Numbered from the stretch's first letter, positions 1 to 6,963 are shown. The stretch is DNA of 18,646 nucleotides from an uncultured Oscillospiraceae bacterium (GCA_910587335.1 CAJUMG010000020.1:1-18646), one strand, 5' to 3'. Translations and numbers: made by a program. The notes: a model not told the origin generated them from the letters alone.

Positions 1-81
1 ATTATACCATAACCCCAAAGAAAATCTCAACCATTGAAGGAAAGATTTCTCTCCTCTTCTTTCGGACCCCTATGAAAAAGC

Positions 82-111
82 AAAGGCCGCCCCTCCCGCA
101 AGGCGGCCTTT
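82..111 (-). terminator. Bidirectional intrinsic terminator after rnjA
   Basis: A perfect 10-bp stem (AAAGGCCGCC at 82-91 with GGCGGCCTTT at 102-111) has a 10-nt loop. On the minus strand it is followed by CTTTTTC (75-81), and on the plus strand by CTCTTTTTATTTT. It starts 11 nt past the rnjA stop and so ends the rnjA transcript. The plus-strand U-tract means it could also stop a gene entering from the left edge. Bases 1-75 show nothing else. Confidence 0.9.
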
Positions 112-122
112 CTCTTTTTATT

Positions 123-2216
123 TTATTGGCGTATCTCCTGAATAATCGGCAGAATCATCGGAGACCGGCGGGTTTTCTGGAACAAAAAGCCACCCACATC
201 GTCCCGTAACCGGTTTTTGATCGTACCCCATTCCCGGATATTCCCCGCCCGGCATTCGTCAATAGTCTTTTTGGCGATCCGGCGGGTCTCGTTCATCAAA
301 TCCTCCGCCTCCCGCACATAGACAAAGCCCCTGGAAACAATATCCGGCCCGGAGAGCAGCGCGCCGGTATTCCCGTCAATCGCCGCCACTAGGATAATTA
401 GGCCGTCCTCCGCCAGATGCTTGCGGTCCCGCAGTACAATGCTGCCCACATCGCCAACACCCAGCCCGTCTACCAGTACCTGACCCGAGGGAACGGTTCC
501 GGTCACCTTCAGGGTCTGACCGTCCAGCTCCATCACCTCGCCAATCTCGCTGATGTGAACATTCTTTTCCGGAATTCCCATGGCCACAGCCAAATCCGCG
601 TGCTTGCGCAGGTGCTTGTACTCGCCGTGAACCGGAATGAAGAACTTGGGCCGAACCAGATTCATCATCAGCTTTAGCTCATCCTGACAGGCGTGACCGG
701 ATACATGGACCTCGTACATCTTTTCGTATACCACGTCGGCGCCCAGCTTTAACAGCTCGTTGACGACCCGCCCCACCAGTTTTTCGTTGCCTGGGATGGG
801 CGTTGCGGAAATAATAATCATGTCATCCTCGGTCACCTGTACCTGCCGGTGGTCGCCGCTTGCCATCCGGGTCAAAGCGGACATGGGCTCTCCCTGGCTG
901 CCGGTGGTGATGATCGTAACCTTCGACGCCGGATACCGCCGAATGGCGTCAATGTCGATTAAAAGGCCCTCCGGCACATGTAGATACCCCAGCTCAATCG
1001 CCTTGGTCACAACGTTGATCATGCTGCGGCCGGATACCGCCATCTTCCGCCCCAGCTTGTGGCATAAATCCACAATCTGCTGTACCCGGTGGATGTTGGA
1101 GGAAAAGCTGGCCACAATAATCCGCTTGTTTTCCCCTCGGGCAAACAGGGTGTTAAAGGATTCCCCTACCTTGCTTTCGCTGGGGGTGCTGCCCGGCTTT
1201 TCCACGTTGGTGGAATCCTGCAAAAGCGCCAAAACCCCTTGCTTGCCCAGTTCGCCGAACCGGCCCAGGTCAATGACCTCTCCCTCAATGGGGTTGTAAT
1301 CGATTTTAAAGTCCCCGGTGTGGACAATTACCCCTGCCGGCGTGTGGACGGCAAAAGCCACCGCATCGGGAATCGAATGGTTCACCCGAATGGCCTCCAC
1401 CGACATGCAGCCCATCTTGACCACATCGCCGGGGGAGATTATATGCAGCTTGGTCCGGGATAAAAGCCCGTGTTCCTTTAGCTTCCCCTCTACCAGTCCT
1501 AGAGTCAAACGGGTGCCGTACAACGGCACGCTCAGCTCCTTGAGCAGATAGGGCAGCGCCCCAATATGATCCTCGTGCCCGTGGGTGATGACCACCCCTC
1601 GCAGCTTATCTTTATTTTTGACAAGATAGGTAAAGTCCGGGATCACCAGATCAACCCCTGGCATATCCGCTTCCGGAAAGGCCAGACCGCAGTCCACCAC
1701 AAACATGTCATTCCCCGACTCATAAACGGTGACATTCTTGCCGATTTCTCCCAAGCCGCCTAAAGAGATGATCCGTACCGCCTGCTTTTTCTCCCCTTTT
1801 GCCGCCGACCTTCTGCCGCGGGTCCCAGATGCGGTCTTGGCCGAAGCCTTGGACGCGGTTTTTCCCTTTTCCCCTGCCTGCCGGGACTTGGCGGGCGCTT
1901 TCGCAGGGGCGGACTGCTTGGACGATGGCGCCGGCTCCTTGCCTTTTTGTCCTTGCTGCGCTGTCTTTTTGCTACCGGCGCGCCCTGCCGGCTGTCTTTT
2001 TTTCGCCGGTTCTTTCGCTGCACCCTTTCCCTGGGCAGACGCCTCCTTTATCTCCTCTGACTGCTGCTTCCCATCGGATGCAGTTTCCTTCTTTTGCGTA
2101 TTTTTGGACTTTCTGCCAAAATTCATCGCCTTTTTCACCGTTTTTTCCAAAAGGCTCTCGCTCTTCTCTAACTGCTCATTTTCTTTCTTGATTTTTTCTT
2201 CCAGATTTACTGACAC
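123..2216 (-). CDS. rnjA: Ribonuclease J with long basic N-terminal extension
   Basis: RNase J is a 5'-3' exonuclease and endonuclease for mRNA decay and rRNA maturation in Firmicutes, with a metallo-beta-lactamase/beta-CASP fold. The catalytic core begins near residue 145 (ISLGGLGEIGKN). The zinc motif HGHEDH lies at 212-217. HTGDFKID, DSTNVEKPGSTPSE, TGSQGEPMSAL, HVSGHA and PVHGEY follow in family order. The start chosen is GTG at 2216, because GGAGGT lies 6 nt upstream; an ATG at 2357 in the same frame has no such site. This gives 697 aa against about 555 in Bacillus subtilis. The excess is a 144-residue front part: a charged helical, possibly coiled-coil stretch (about 3-35), then a Lys/Ala/Ser/Gly/Gln-rich tract that should be disordered and could bind RNA. 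The J1/J2 subtype is not resolved. Only one RNase J is visible here. Confidence 0.96.
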   Translation of the reverse strand: MSVNLEEKIKKENEQLEKSESLLEKTVKKAMNFGRKSKNTQKKETASDGKQQSEEIKEASAQGKGAAKEPAKKRQPAGRAGSKKTAQQGQKGKEPAPSSKQSAPAKAPAKSRQAGEKGKTASKASAKTASGTRGRRSAAKGEKKQAVRIISLGGLGEIGKNVTVYESGNDMFVVDCGLAFPEADMPGVDLVIPDFTYLVKNKDKLRGVVITHGHEDHIGALPYLLKELSVPLYGTRLTLGLVEGKLKEHGLLSRTKLHIISPGDVVKMGCMSVEAIRVNHSIPDAVAFAVHTPAGVIVHTGDFKIDYNPIEGEVIDLGRFGELGKQGVLALLQDSTNVEKPGSTPSESKVGESFNTLFARGENKRIIVASFSSNIHRVQQIVDLCHKLGRKMAVSGRSMINVVTKAIELGYLHVPEGLLIDIDAIRRYPASKVTIITTGSQGEPMSALTRMASGDHRQVQVTEDDMIIISATPIPGNEKLVGRVVNELLKLGADVVYEKMYEVHVSGHACQDELKLMMNLVRPKFFIPVHGEYKHLRKHADLAVAMGIPEKNVHISEIGEVMELDGQTLKVTGTVPSGQVLVDGLGVGDVGSIVLRDRKHLAEDGLIILVAAIDGNTGALLSGPDIVSRGFVYVREAEDLMNETRRIAKKTIDECRAGNIREWGTIKNRLRDDVGGFLFQKTRRSPMILPIIQEIRQ

Positions 2217-2222
2217 AATACT

Positions 2223-2228
2223 ACCTCC
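2223..2228 (-). promoter_or_regulatory. Ribosome binding site that fixes the rnjA start
   Basis: The minus strand reads GGAGGT here, 6 nt before GTG at 2216. This is the only strong Shine-Dalgarno site near the 5' end of the open frame and selects the GTG start over the upstream ATG at 2357. Confidence 0.8.
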
Positions 2229-2462
2229 GAATTTTCGTTGTTTTCCGGTTTTGAAGGCGGCTGCCAAAAAGCGTACCAAACCTTCCGTCTTTTCGCCAAG
2301 CGCTTGACAGACGCAAAAATTTATAGCCGCGCTAAATTCTTCAAAACCCTCCGCCATGCGGATTGCTGCTCGATTGTTGTTTTCCCGGCCTTTCTTAATA
2401 AAAAACGCACAATCCGGTCCTTCCCAGATTCAGGTGACTTTTCTGCCGGGCTGCCGCACTTT

Positions 2463-2496
2463 AAAAAGCGTCCGCTTGATTTTCAAGCGGCGCTTT
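2463..2496 (-). terminator. Intrinsic terminator / attenuator hairpin in the rnjA leader
   Basis: On the minus strand AAAGCG plus CCGCTTGA pairs with TCAAGCGG plus CGCTTT, giving 14 bp with one bulged base and a 3-nt loop, and it runs into TTTTT. It lies 247 nt upstream of the rnjA start and inside its transcript. A competing pairing exists: AAAGGCGCC (plus 2530-2538) can pair with GGCGCTTT (plus 2489-2496), which would break the terminator arm. Confidence 0.7.
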
Positions 2497-2704
2497 GGCA
2501 CGGCCGTTTCTCTTTTTGTCCGGCGCCCTAAAGGCGCCTGCCGTTTACCCAATTCTCTTCGTGCCGATTTCCGCCCCTGGCCCGAAGATTTTTCGCAAAA
2601 CATGTGAAAACGAAAACCGCCCATAAACTCACATTTAACGTGAACGGTCTGCTCTTCCCACAGATGGGAGGAGACTTGAAAAAGAAAACACGCACACAAT
2701 CTTT
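2465..2704 (-). ncRNA. Structured rnjA leader or stand-alone small RNA (about 240 nt)
   Basis: The segment runs from the predicted start site of a strong minus-strand promoter (2711-2739) to an intrinsic-terminator-like hairpin (2465-2496). It contains several further hairpins: CCCA/TGGG around 2660, and GGCGCC/GGCGCC with a 5-nt loop at 2522-2538. No reading frame in it has a ribosome binding site and a recognisable product. The rnjA start lies a further 249 nt downstream with no second good promoter in between. It could be a transcription attenuator for rnjA or a separate sRNA. I do not recognise it as 6S, tmRNA, SRP, RNase P, a T-box or a known riboswitch. Confidence 0.5.
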
Positions 2705-2710
2705 CTATTT

Positions 2711-2739
2711 AGTGTACCCTTTGCGGCGGGCGCTGTCAA
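2711..2739 (-). promoter_or_regulatory. Sigma-A promoter for rnjA leader
   Basis: A perfect -35 TTGACA (2734-2739) and a -10 TACACT (2711-2716) are separated by exactly 17 nt. Transcription should start near 2704, giving rnjA a leader of about 490 nt. Confidence 0.82.
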
Positions 2740-2804
2740 GCTTTTCCCTCGATCTCCCCAATGCCGTACCGGTCAGGCCTTTGTATTTAGTATGACGCAT
2801 CCCC

Positions 2805-2835
2805 TCCCCTTTTAAGCTTAAAAAGGGGATTTTTT
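2805..2835 (+). terminator. Plus-strand intrinsic terminator with no visible upstream gene
   Basis: TCCCCTTTT (2805-2813) pairs with AAAAGGGGA (2821-2829) around a 7-nt loop and is followed by six T (2830-2835). The U-tract lies only on the plus strand. No plus-strand gene precedes it, because rnjA and its leader read the other way. It may insulate rnhA from antisense transcription through the rnjA region. Confidence 0.75.
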
Positions 2836-2836
2836 C

Positions 2837-2865
2837 TTGTTCCATCTGCATTTTCATTGTATAAT
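2837..2865 (+). promoter_or_regulatory. Sigma-A promoter for rnhA
   Basis: A perfect -10 TATAAT (2860-2865) lies 17 nt after TTGTTC (2837-2842), which begins one base after the preceding terminator U-tract. The -35 is weak (TTG matches). It lies about 100 bp from the oppositely oriented rnjA promoter. Confidence 0.65.
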
Positions 2866-2944
2866 CAGCTTGTGAAATAGCTTGTCGAAATTTTCCCGCA
2901 TGATAAAAGGATTTACCGGCAACAATGAAAGGGATGGCCAAAAT

Positions 2945-3388
2945 ATGAAACAGGTCGAAATTTTTACCGACGGAGCCTGCTCCGGCAACCCCGGCCCCGG
3001 GGGATGGGGCGCGTTGCTGCGCTTTGGCAGCGCGGAAAAAAGGCTGTGCGGCGGCGAGGAACAAACCACCAATAACCGAATGGAGCTGTCGGCGGCGATC
3101 TTTGCCCTCTCGGCGCTGAAAGAGCCCTGTCAGGTGCTTTTAACCACCGATTCCCAGTATGTGGTCAACGGCATCGAAAAGGGCTGGGCCAAAAAATGGC
3201 GGGCCAATGGATGGCGCAAAAGCGATAAAAGCCCCGCGCTCAACGCCGATTTGTGGCAGACACTGCTAGAGCTCTGCGACCGGCACACCGTCACCTTTCG
3301 CTGGGTTAAAGGCCATGCAGGCCATCCGGAAAACGAGCTGTGCGACAAGCTGGCCGTGGACTTTTATACCTCCCATTTTTTGCGCTGA
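2945..3388 (+). CDS. rnhA: Ribonuclease HI
   Basis: RNase HI cuts the RNA strand of RNA-DNA hybrids such as R-loops and primers. The 147-aa product has the usual length. All catalytic positions are visible: D9 (FTDGACSGNPGPGG), E47 (NNRMELSA), D69 (TTDSQY), H124 (VKGHAGH) and D134 (ELCDKLA). The basic, Trp-rich helix with KKWRANGWRKSD (83-94) matches the substrate-binding handle of the E. coli enzyme. The start chosen is ATG 2945; AAAGGG about 11 nt upstream is a modest ribosome site. The frame stays open back to a TTG at 2882, but those residues are not RNase H-like and nearly reach the promoter. It seems to be a single-gene unit. A 10-bp hairpin with a bulge (3395-3428) and only three following T could be a weak terminator before the next promoter. 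Confidence 0.96.
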   Translation: MKQVEIFTDGACSGNPGPGGWGALLRFGSAEKRLCGGEEQTTNNRMELSAAIFALSALKEPCQVLLTTDSQYVVNGIEKGWAKKWRANGWRKSDKSPALNADLWQTLLELCDRHTVTFRWVKGHAGHPENELCDKLAVDFYTSHFLR

Positions 3389-3442
3389 CCGAGTTTTTCC
3401 TTCGCGTATAAAAGGAAGAATGGAAAAATTTGCGCGGCTCTA

Positions 3443-3471
3443 TTGCATTTCCTACCAAATTACTATATTAT
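3443..3471 (+). promoter_or_regulatory. Sigma-A promoter of the nifS-nifU-mnmA operon
   Basis: TTGCAT (3443-3448) and TATTAT (3466-3471) are 17 nt apart, with an AT-rich surround. The expected start near 3478 leaves a leader of about 65 nt. No palindromic operator of the IscR type is evident beside it. Confidence 0.75.
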
Positions 3472-3544
3472 AAGGTCGAAAGAAAGCCCTTTCGGCTCCC
3501 AAAAAAGTCAAATCCCATGCAGTTACAAAAAGGATGAGAAAAAT

Positions 3545-4738
3545 ATGAAACAATTTGTGTACGCAGACAATGCGGCAACCACCAAAATCTCCCCGGCAGT
3601 GCTGGACGCCATGATGCCTTGGCTTACCGACGGATACGGCAACGCCTCCAGCATCTACCAAAAGGGGCGGGAAGCCCGCCTTGCTATGGAAAAGGCCCGC
3701 CACCAGGTGGAAAAAGCCTTGGGCGTCCCTTTATCCCGCCCGGATTACCCGGTGGAGGTCTACTTTACCTCCGGCGGGTCAGAGGCGGATAATTGGGCGA
3801 TCAAAGGCGCCGCCCACCTGATGGCAAAGCAGGGTAAAAAGCATATCATCACCACCGTATTCGAGCATCACGCAGTGCTGCATACCTGCGCGGCGCTGGA
3901 AAAAGAGGGGTTCGAGGTCACCTATCTGCCGGTCAGCGACCGGGGGCTGATCACCGCCGAACAGGTACAGGCCGCCCTGCGGGAGGATACGGCGCTGGTC
4001 AGCGTCATGTATGCCAACAATGAAATCGGCACGGTTCAACCCATCCCCCAGATTGGCGCGGTGTGCAAAAAACATGGGGTGCTGTTCCATACCGACGCGG
4101 TCCAGGCCGTCGGCAACGTTCCCATTCATGTGGTCGAACAAAATATCGACCTTCTCTCGTTGTCCGGACATAAAATCCACGCCCAGAAGGGCATTGGCGC
4201 GCTGTACTGCCGCAAAGGCATCCGCCTTCCCAACCTGATCGACGGCGGCGCCCAGGAGCGGGGTCATCGGGCCGGCACCGAAAACATCGCCGCCATCGTC
4301 GGATTGGGCGTCGCTATCGAGGCTGCCTGCACCGATATTCCCGGCCGTGCCGCCCGGCTTTGTGCCCTGCGTGACCGGCTGATCGCGGAAATCTCCCAAA
4401 TCGACCGGGTGCATCTTAATGGGGACCCTGTACACCGTCTGCCAGGTAATGTCAACTTTTCCTTCGAAGGGGTGGAGGGCGAGGCCCTGCTGCTCTCTCT
4501 GGATGCACTGGGCATCTGCGCCTCCTCCGGCTCCGCCTGTACCTCCGGTTCGCTGGACCCCAGCCATGTGCTTTTGGGCATCGGCCTCCCCCACGAGGTG
4601 GCCCATGGCTCTCTTCGGCTGACCTTCAGCGATGATAACACCATGGAGGACGTGGACTATATTCTGGAGGTTTTGCCCGGCGTCATCAGCCGCCTGCGGG
4701 CCATGTCTCCCCTGTGGGAACGGATCACAAAAGCGTAA
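3545..4738 (+). CDS. nifS: Cysteine desulfurase (NifS/IscS family)
   Basis: This PLP enzyme turns cysteine into alanine and a protein-bound persulfide, the sulfur source for Fe-S clusters and tRNA thiolation. The 397-aa product has normal length. It shows the N-terminal ADNAATTK motif, H108 (FEHHAVLHT), D184 and Q187 (HTDAVQA) at the cofactor, the Schiff-base lysine K210 (LSGHKIHAQKGIGAL), and the catalytic loop cysteine C332 in SSGSACTSGSLDPSHVL. The long loop places it in group I (IscS/NifS), not the SufS group. The start is ATG 3545 with AAAGGATGAG upstream; the frame extends back to a TTG at 3443, but that sits on the promoter. The NifU ribosome site overlaps its stop codon, so the genes are co-transcribed. 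By context it serves both NifU and MnmA. The name nifS rather than iscS is a convention choice. Confidence 0.96.
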   Translation: MKQFVYADNAATTKISPAVLDAMMPWLTDGYGNASSIYQKGREARLAMEKARHQVEKALGVPLSRPDYPVEVYFTSGGSEADNWAIKGAAHLMAKQGKKHIITTVFEHHAVLHTCAALEKEGFEVTYLPVSDRGLITAEQVQAALREDTALVSVMYANNEIGTVQPIPQIGAVCKKHGVLFHTDAVQAVGNVPIHVVEQNIDLLSLSGHKIHAQKGIGALYCRKGIRLPNLIDGGAQERGHRAGTENIAAIVGLGVAIEAACTDIPGRAARLCALRDRLIAEISQIDRVHLNGDPVHRLPGNVNFSFEGVEGEALLLSLDALGICASSGSACTSGSLDPSHVLLGIGLPHEVAHGSLRLTFSDDNTMEDVDYILEVLPGVISRLRAMSPLWERITKA

Positions 4739-4751
4739 GGAGGATTTTGCT

Positions 4752-5192
4752 ATGCTGTACTCAGAAAAAGTTATGGACCATTTCACCAATCCCCGCAATG
4801 TGGGGGAAATTCCGGACGCGAACGGCGTGGGCGAAGTGGGAAACGCCAAATGCGGCGATATTATGAAAATGTACCTGAAAATCGAAAACGGCGTGATTGA
4901 GGACGTCAAGTTTAAAACCTTCGGATGCGGCGCAGCCATCGCCACCAGCTCCATGGCCACCGAGATGATCAAGGGCAAAACGGTGGAGGATGCGCTGAAG
5001 CTGACCAACAGTGCGGTGGTAGAGGCGCTGGAGGGTCTCCCGCCGGTTAAAATCCACTGCTCGGTACTGGCGGAGCAGGCGATCAAAACCGCCTTGGCCG
5101 ACTACTATACCCGCCAGGGAATCGACCCCACCCCCTTTGTCGGCGAACTGAAGGACCCGGACGAGGAGCATCTGGCCTGTGAAACGGAATAA
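4752..5192 (+). CDS. nifU: Fe-S cluster scaffold protein (NifU N-terminal/IscU type)
   Basis: The protein assembles [2Fe-2S] or [4Fe-4S] clusters from NifS sulfur and hands them to apoproteins. The 146-aa product covers the IscU domain only and lacks the ferredoxin and C-terminal NifU domains. Ligand cysteines are C34 (NAKCGD, with D36), C59 (FGCGAAIATSS) and C103 (KIHCSVLAEQA). It lacks the longer insertion typical of SufU. The end, from about residue 118 (YYTRQGIDPTPFVGELKDPDEEH), is a short variable acidic tail with an extra C143. AAGGAGG sits 8 nt before the ATG and covers the nifS stop, 13 nt away. Its last 14 bases overlap mnmA, which suggests translational coupling. Confidence 0.95.
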   Translation: MLYSEKVMDHFTNPRNVGEIPDANGVGEVGNAKCGDIMKMYLKIENGVIEDVKFKTFGCGAAIATSSMATEMIKGKTVEDALKLTNSAVVEALEGLPPVKIHCSVLAEQAIKTALADYYTRQGIDPTPFVGELKDPDEEHLACETE

Positions 5193-6228
5193 GGTTCTGG
5201 TGGCCCTTTCCGGCGGAGTGGATTCCTCTGTCTGCGTCTATCTGATGAAGCAGCAGGGATACGACGTCACCGGCCTGGTCTTAAGCCTCTCCCCCGCCCA
5301 TGAAGGGACCGTCCGGGCGGCACAGGCGGCGGCGCAGGCAATGGATATTCCCCTGATCGTCACCCGGGAGGAGGAGTGGTTCCAGCGGGAGGTGGTCATC
5401 CCCTGGGCCCAGGCCTATCGCCGGGGGGAAACCCCTAACCCCTGTATTCTCTGCAACCCCTCTACCAAATTCGCCCTCCTTTGCCGGGAGGCAAAGGCCC
5501 GAGGCTTTGATCAGGTGGTCACCGGCCATTACGCGGGTGTCGAGGAGCGGGAGGGCCGCTATCTTCTGAAAAAAGCGAAATTCCTCCCTCGGGATCAGTC
5601 TTATATGCTCTACCGCTTAAGTCAGGAGCAGCTTTCCCTTTTGTCTTTGCCGCTGGAAGGTATGTCCAAGGATCAGGTCCGAGCCATCGCCGCTCAGGTG
5701 GGCCTTCCTTGTGCCAGCGCGCCGGATAGCCAAGAAATCTGCTTTATCCCGGATAACGACTACCCATCCTATATCGAAAAGCGATTCGGCAAAATGCCGG
5801 AAGGGGACTTTATCGGGCCGGATGGAACGGTCTGCGGACGGCATAAAGGACTTTTGCATTACACCATCGGCCAACGTAAAGGGCTGGGAATCGCTTTGGG
5901 CCGGCCGGTGTTTGTCAAATCCATGGACCCTGTGAGCGGACGCATCTTTTTGGGCGATGCGGGTGAGGAATTTGCCGCCGGCGTCCTTCTGCGGGACTGC
6001 CGTTGGATCCCCTTCGATCAGCCGCCCGGACCGCTGCGGGCCGGGGCAAAAATCCGTTCCGCCGCCAAAGAAGCGTCATCCTCCGTCTCTTTTCTGGCAG
6101 ATGGCGTGGTCCAGGTCCTGTTCGATACCCCTCAGCGCGCGCCGGCCCCCGGCCAGTCCTGTGTGCTGTATGACGGGGACCTGGTCCTGGGCGGCGGGTA
6201 CATCCAAAAGCAAATCCCTGTAAAATAA
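5179..6228 (+). CDS. mnmA: tRNA-specific 2-thiouridylase MnmA
   Basis: MnmA adenylates and thiolates U34 of the tRNAs for Glu, Gln and Lys to give s2U, using a persulfide from a cysteine desulfurase. The 349-aa product is slightly shorter than the E. coli enzyme. It shows the PP-loop SGGVDSS (11-17), the acceptor cysteine C92 (PNPCILCNPSTKF), the partner cysteine C188 (SQEICFIPD), the YSHYTIGQRKG-like region HYTIGQRKGLG and a C-terminal beta domain. The start is GTG 5179 with GAGGAG 10 nt upstream inside nifU. The overlap of 14 nt ties its synthesis to NifU. Lying behind a desulfurase recalls the YrvO-MnmA pair of Bacillus subtilis, where sulfur passes directly without Tus relay proteins; that direct transfer here is inference. 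Confidence 0.96.
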   Translation: MKRNKVLVALSGGVDSSVCVYLMKQQGYDVTGLVLSLSPAHEGTVRAAQAAAQAMDIPLIVTREEEWFQREVVIPWAQAYRRGETPNPCILCNPSTKFALLCREAKARGFDQVVTGHYAGVEEREGRYLLKKAKFLPRDQSYMLYRLSQEQLSLLSLPLEGMSKDQVRAIAAQVGLPCASAPDSQEICFIPDNDYPSYIEKRFGKMPEGDFIGPDGTVCGRHKGLLHYTIGQRKGLGIALGRPVFVKSMDPVSGRIFLGDAGEEFAAGVLLRDCRWIPFDQPPGPLRAGAKIRSAAKEASSSVSFLADGVVQVLFDTPQRAPAPGQSCVLYDGDLVLGGGYIQKQIPVK

Positions 6229-6232
6229 ACAC

Positions 6233-6262
6233 AAAAGGACCGGCGAAAACGCCGGTCCTTTT
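6233..6262 (+). terminator. Strong terminator shared by mnmA and the DUF4177 gene
   Basis: A perfect 13-bp stem (AAAAGGACCGGCG with CGCCGGTCCTTTT) has an AAAA loop. It begins 4 nt after the mnmA stop and is followed by CCTTT on the plus strand. On the minus strand it is followed by GTGTTTATTTT, so it also serves the convergent gene ending at 6310. A second hairpin with a C(TTCG)G loop (stem TGCGCC/GGCGCA, about 6277-6291) has no U-tract. Confidence 0.9.
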
Positions 6263-6309
6263 CCTTTGCAGCTTCTGCGCCTTCGGCGCATTCTGCCTAT
6301 GGGAGGAGC

Positions 6310-6495
6310 CTACAGATCCCGCTCAAAAATCAGGTCCATAGCTTTTATCTTTCCATAATCGCTGATATCGGTGGGAATATACCCGACATACCGGTACCCC
6401 CGCGCCGCGTAATCGTCAATAATCTGCCGGTGCCCTTCGGATTTGGCCCCTATAAATTTGCTGATGTGTATCCTGACATATTCATACGTTTTCAT
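6310..6495 (-). CDS. DUF4177 domain protein
   Basis: This is a 61-aa protein whose pattern (YEYVRIHI near the start, then IIDDYAARGYRYVGYIP, and MDLIFERDL at the end) fits the small DUF4177 family, common in Firmicutes and of unknown function. It has no signal peptide or membrane segment and probably folds as a small alpha/beta unit. The start is ATG 6495, because AAAGGGG lies 8 nt upstream; an ATG at 6519 in frame lacks a site. It follows the XRE regulator gene on the same strand after a 139-nt gap with no convincing promoter, so the two may share a transcript. Family call is by remembered pattern only. Confidence 0.75.
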   Translation of the reverse strand: MKTYEYVRIHISKFIGAKSEGHRQIIDDYAARGYRYVGYIPTDISDYGKIKAMDLIFERDL

Positions 6496-6634
6496 GATAA
6501 AAACCCCTTTCTGTTCCATTTTTATCGGATCATCCCGCCAGCGCTGTTATCGCTTCTTTATAAAACCGGAAAGCGGCATTGCCTATGCGGCAGAATGGAA
6601 CCCCGTTTCGCAGTACGTCCCTCCCGCCTGCTCT

Positions 6635-6883
6635 CTAACGATCAATCGAGCCTCCCCCCTTTTTATCCGCCGCTGCCCCAGAGGATTTTAAGCCAAGCAC
6701 AAAATCCGCCGAAACCCGGTAGTAGCGGCATAGGGTGATCAGGTGCCGGATCGGCAGCTCGCTGGCGCCCCGTTCATAGCGGGCATACATGGTTTGGGAT
6801 GTCCCCAGTATTTGAGCTACCCGCTCCTGTGTCAGGTCGTGGTCCTCCCGCAGATTTCGCAGGCGTTGCATATAAGAAGGCAT
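6635..6883 (-). CDS. Small XRE-family helix-turn-helix regulator
   Basis: The 82-aa protein is almost only a Cro/C1-type DNA-binding domain. Residues 5-65 hold the five-helix pattern RLRNLREDHDLTQERVAQILG, then TSQTMYARYERGASELPIRHL as recognition helix and brace, ending in YYRVSADFVLGL, the usual end of such domains. The tail from residue 66 is short and polar. No sensor or enzyme domain follows, so it probably binds DNA as a dimer. The start is ATG 6883 with GGTGAGAG upstream. Directly upstream lie two perfect palindromes (6919-6963), the likely binding sites, suggesting autoregulation. Its target beyond itself is not evident. Confidence 0.9.
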   Translation of the reverse strand: MPSYMQRLRNLREDHDLTQERVAQILGTSQTMYARYERGASELPIRHLITLCRYYRVSADFVLGLKSSGAAADKKGGGSIDR

Positions 6884-6918
6884 TTTCTCTCACCAACATT
6901 CTTTTTCAAAATGTTAGC

Positions 6919-6963
6919 ATAGTAAAGATATTTACTATTGCTTTTAGTAAATATCTTTACTAT
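6919..6963. promoter_or_regulatory. Double palindromic operator upstream of the XRE gene
   Basis: A perfect 19-bp inverted repeat (6919-6937 and 6945-6963) has a 7-nt spacer. Each arm is itself a palindrome of the form AGTAAA-N4-TTTACT (6921-6936 and 6946-6961), so the region holds two operator copies with centres 25 bp apart, about two and a half helix turns. They flank and overlap the -35 and -10 boxes of a plus-strand promoter and end 36 bp upstream of the XRE start. Confidence 0.8.

Noticed and set aside
2304..2309. Perfect plus-strand TTGACA in the rnjA leader
   Set aside because: No -10 box lies 16-18 nt downstream; the sequence there is GC-rich.
2217..2357. Upstream ATG (2357) extending RNase J by 47 residues
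   Set aside because: No Shine-Dalgarno site precedes it, while GGAGGT precedes GTG 2216, and the extra residues do not look like RNase J.
2465..2704. 6S RNA, SRP RNA, tmRNA or T-box
   Set aside because: The ends do not pair as in 6S, and no SRP apical motif, tmRNA tag frame or T-box sequence is present.
2430..2795. Short ORFs on both strands in the rnjA leader (89 aa minus, 63 aa plus)
   Set aside because: They overlap the terminator hairpin or the promoter, lack ribosome sites, and resemble no protein family.
3443..3544. Extended nifS start at TTG 3443
   Set aside because: The codon coincides with the -35 box; ATG 3545 has a ribosome site and begins the conserved part.
3779..5086. 435-aa ORF antisense to nifS and nifU
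   Set aside because: It is a shadow frame of GC-rich coding DNA; the plus-strand frames are full conserved proteins.
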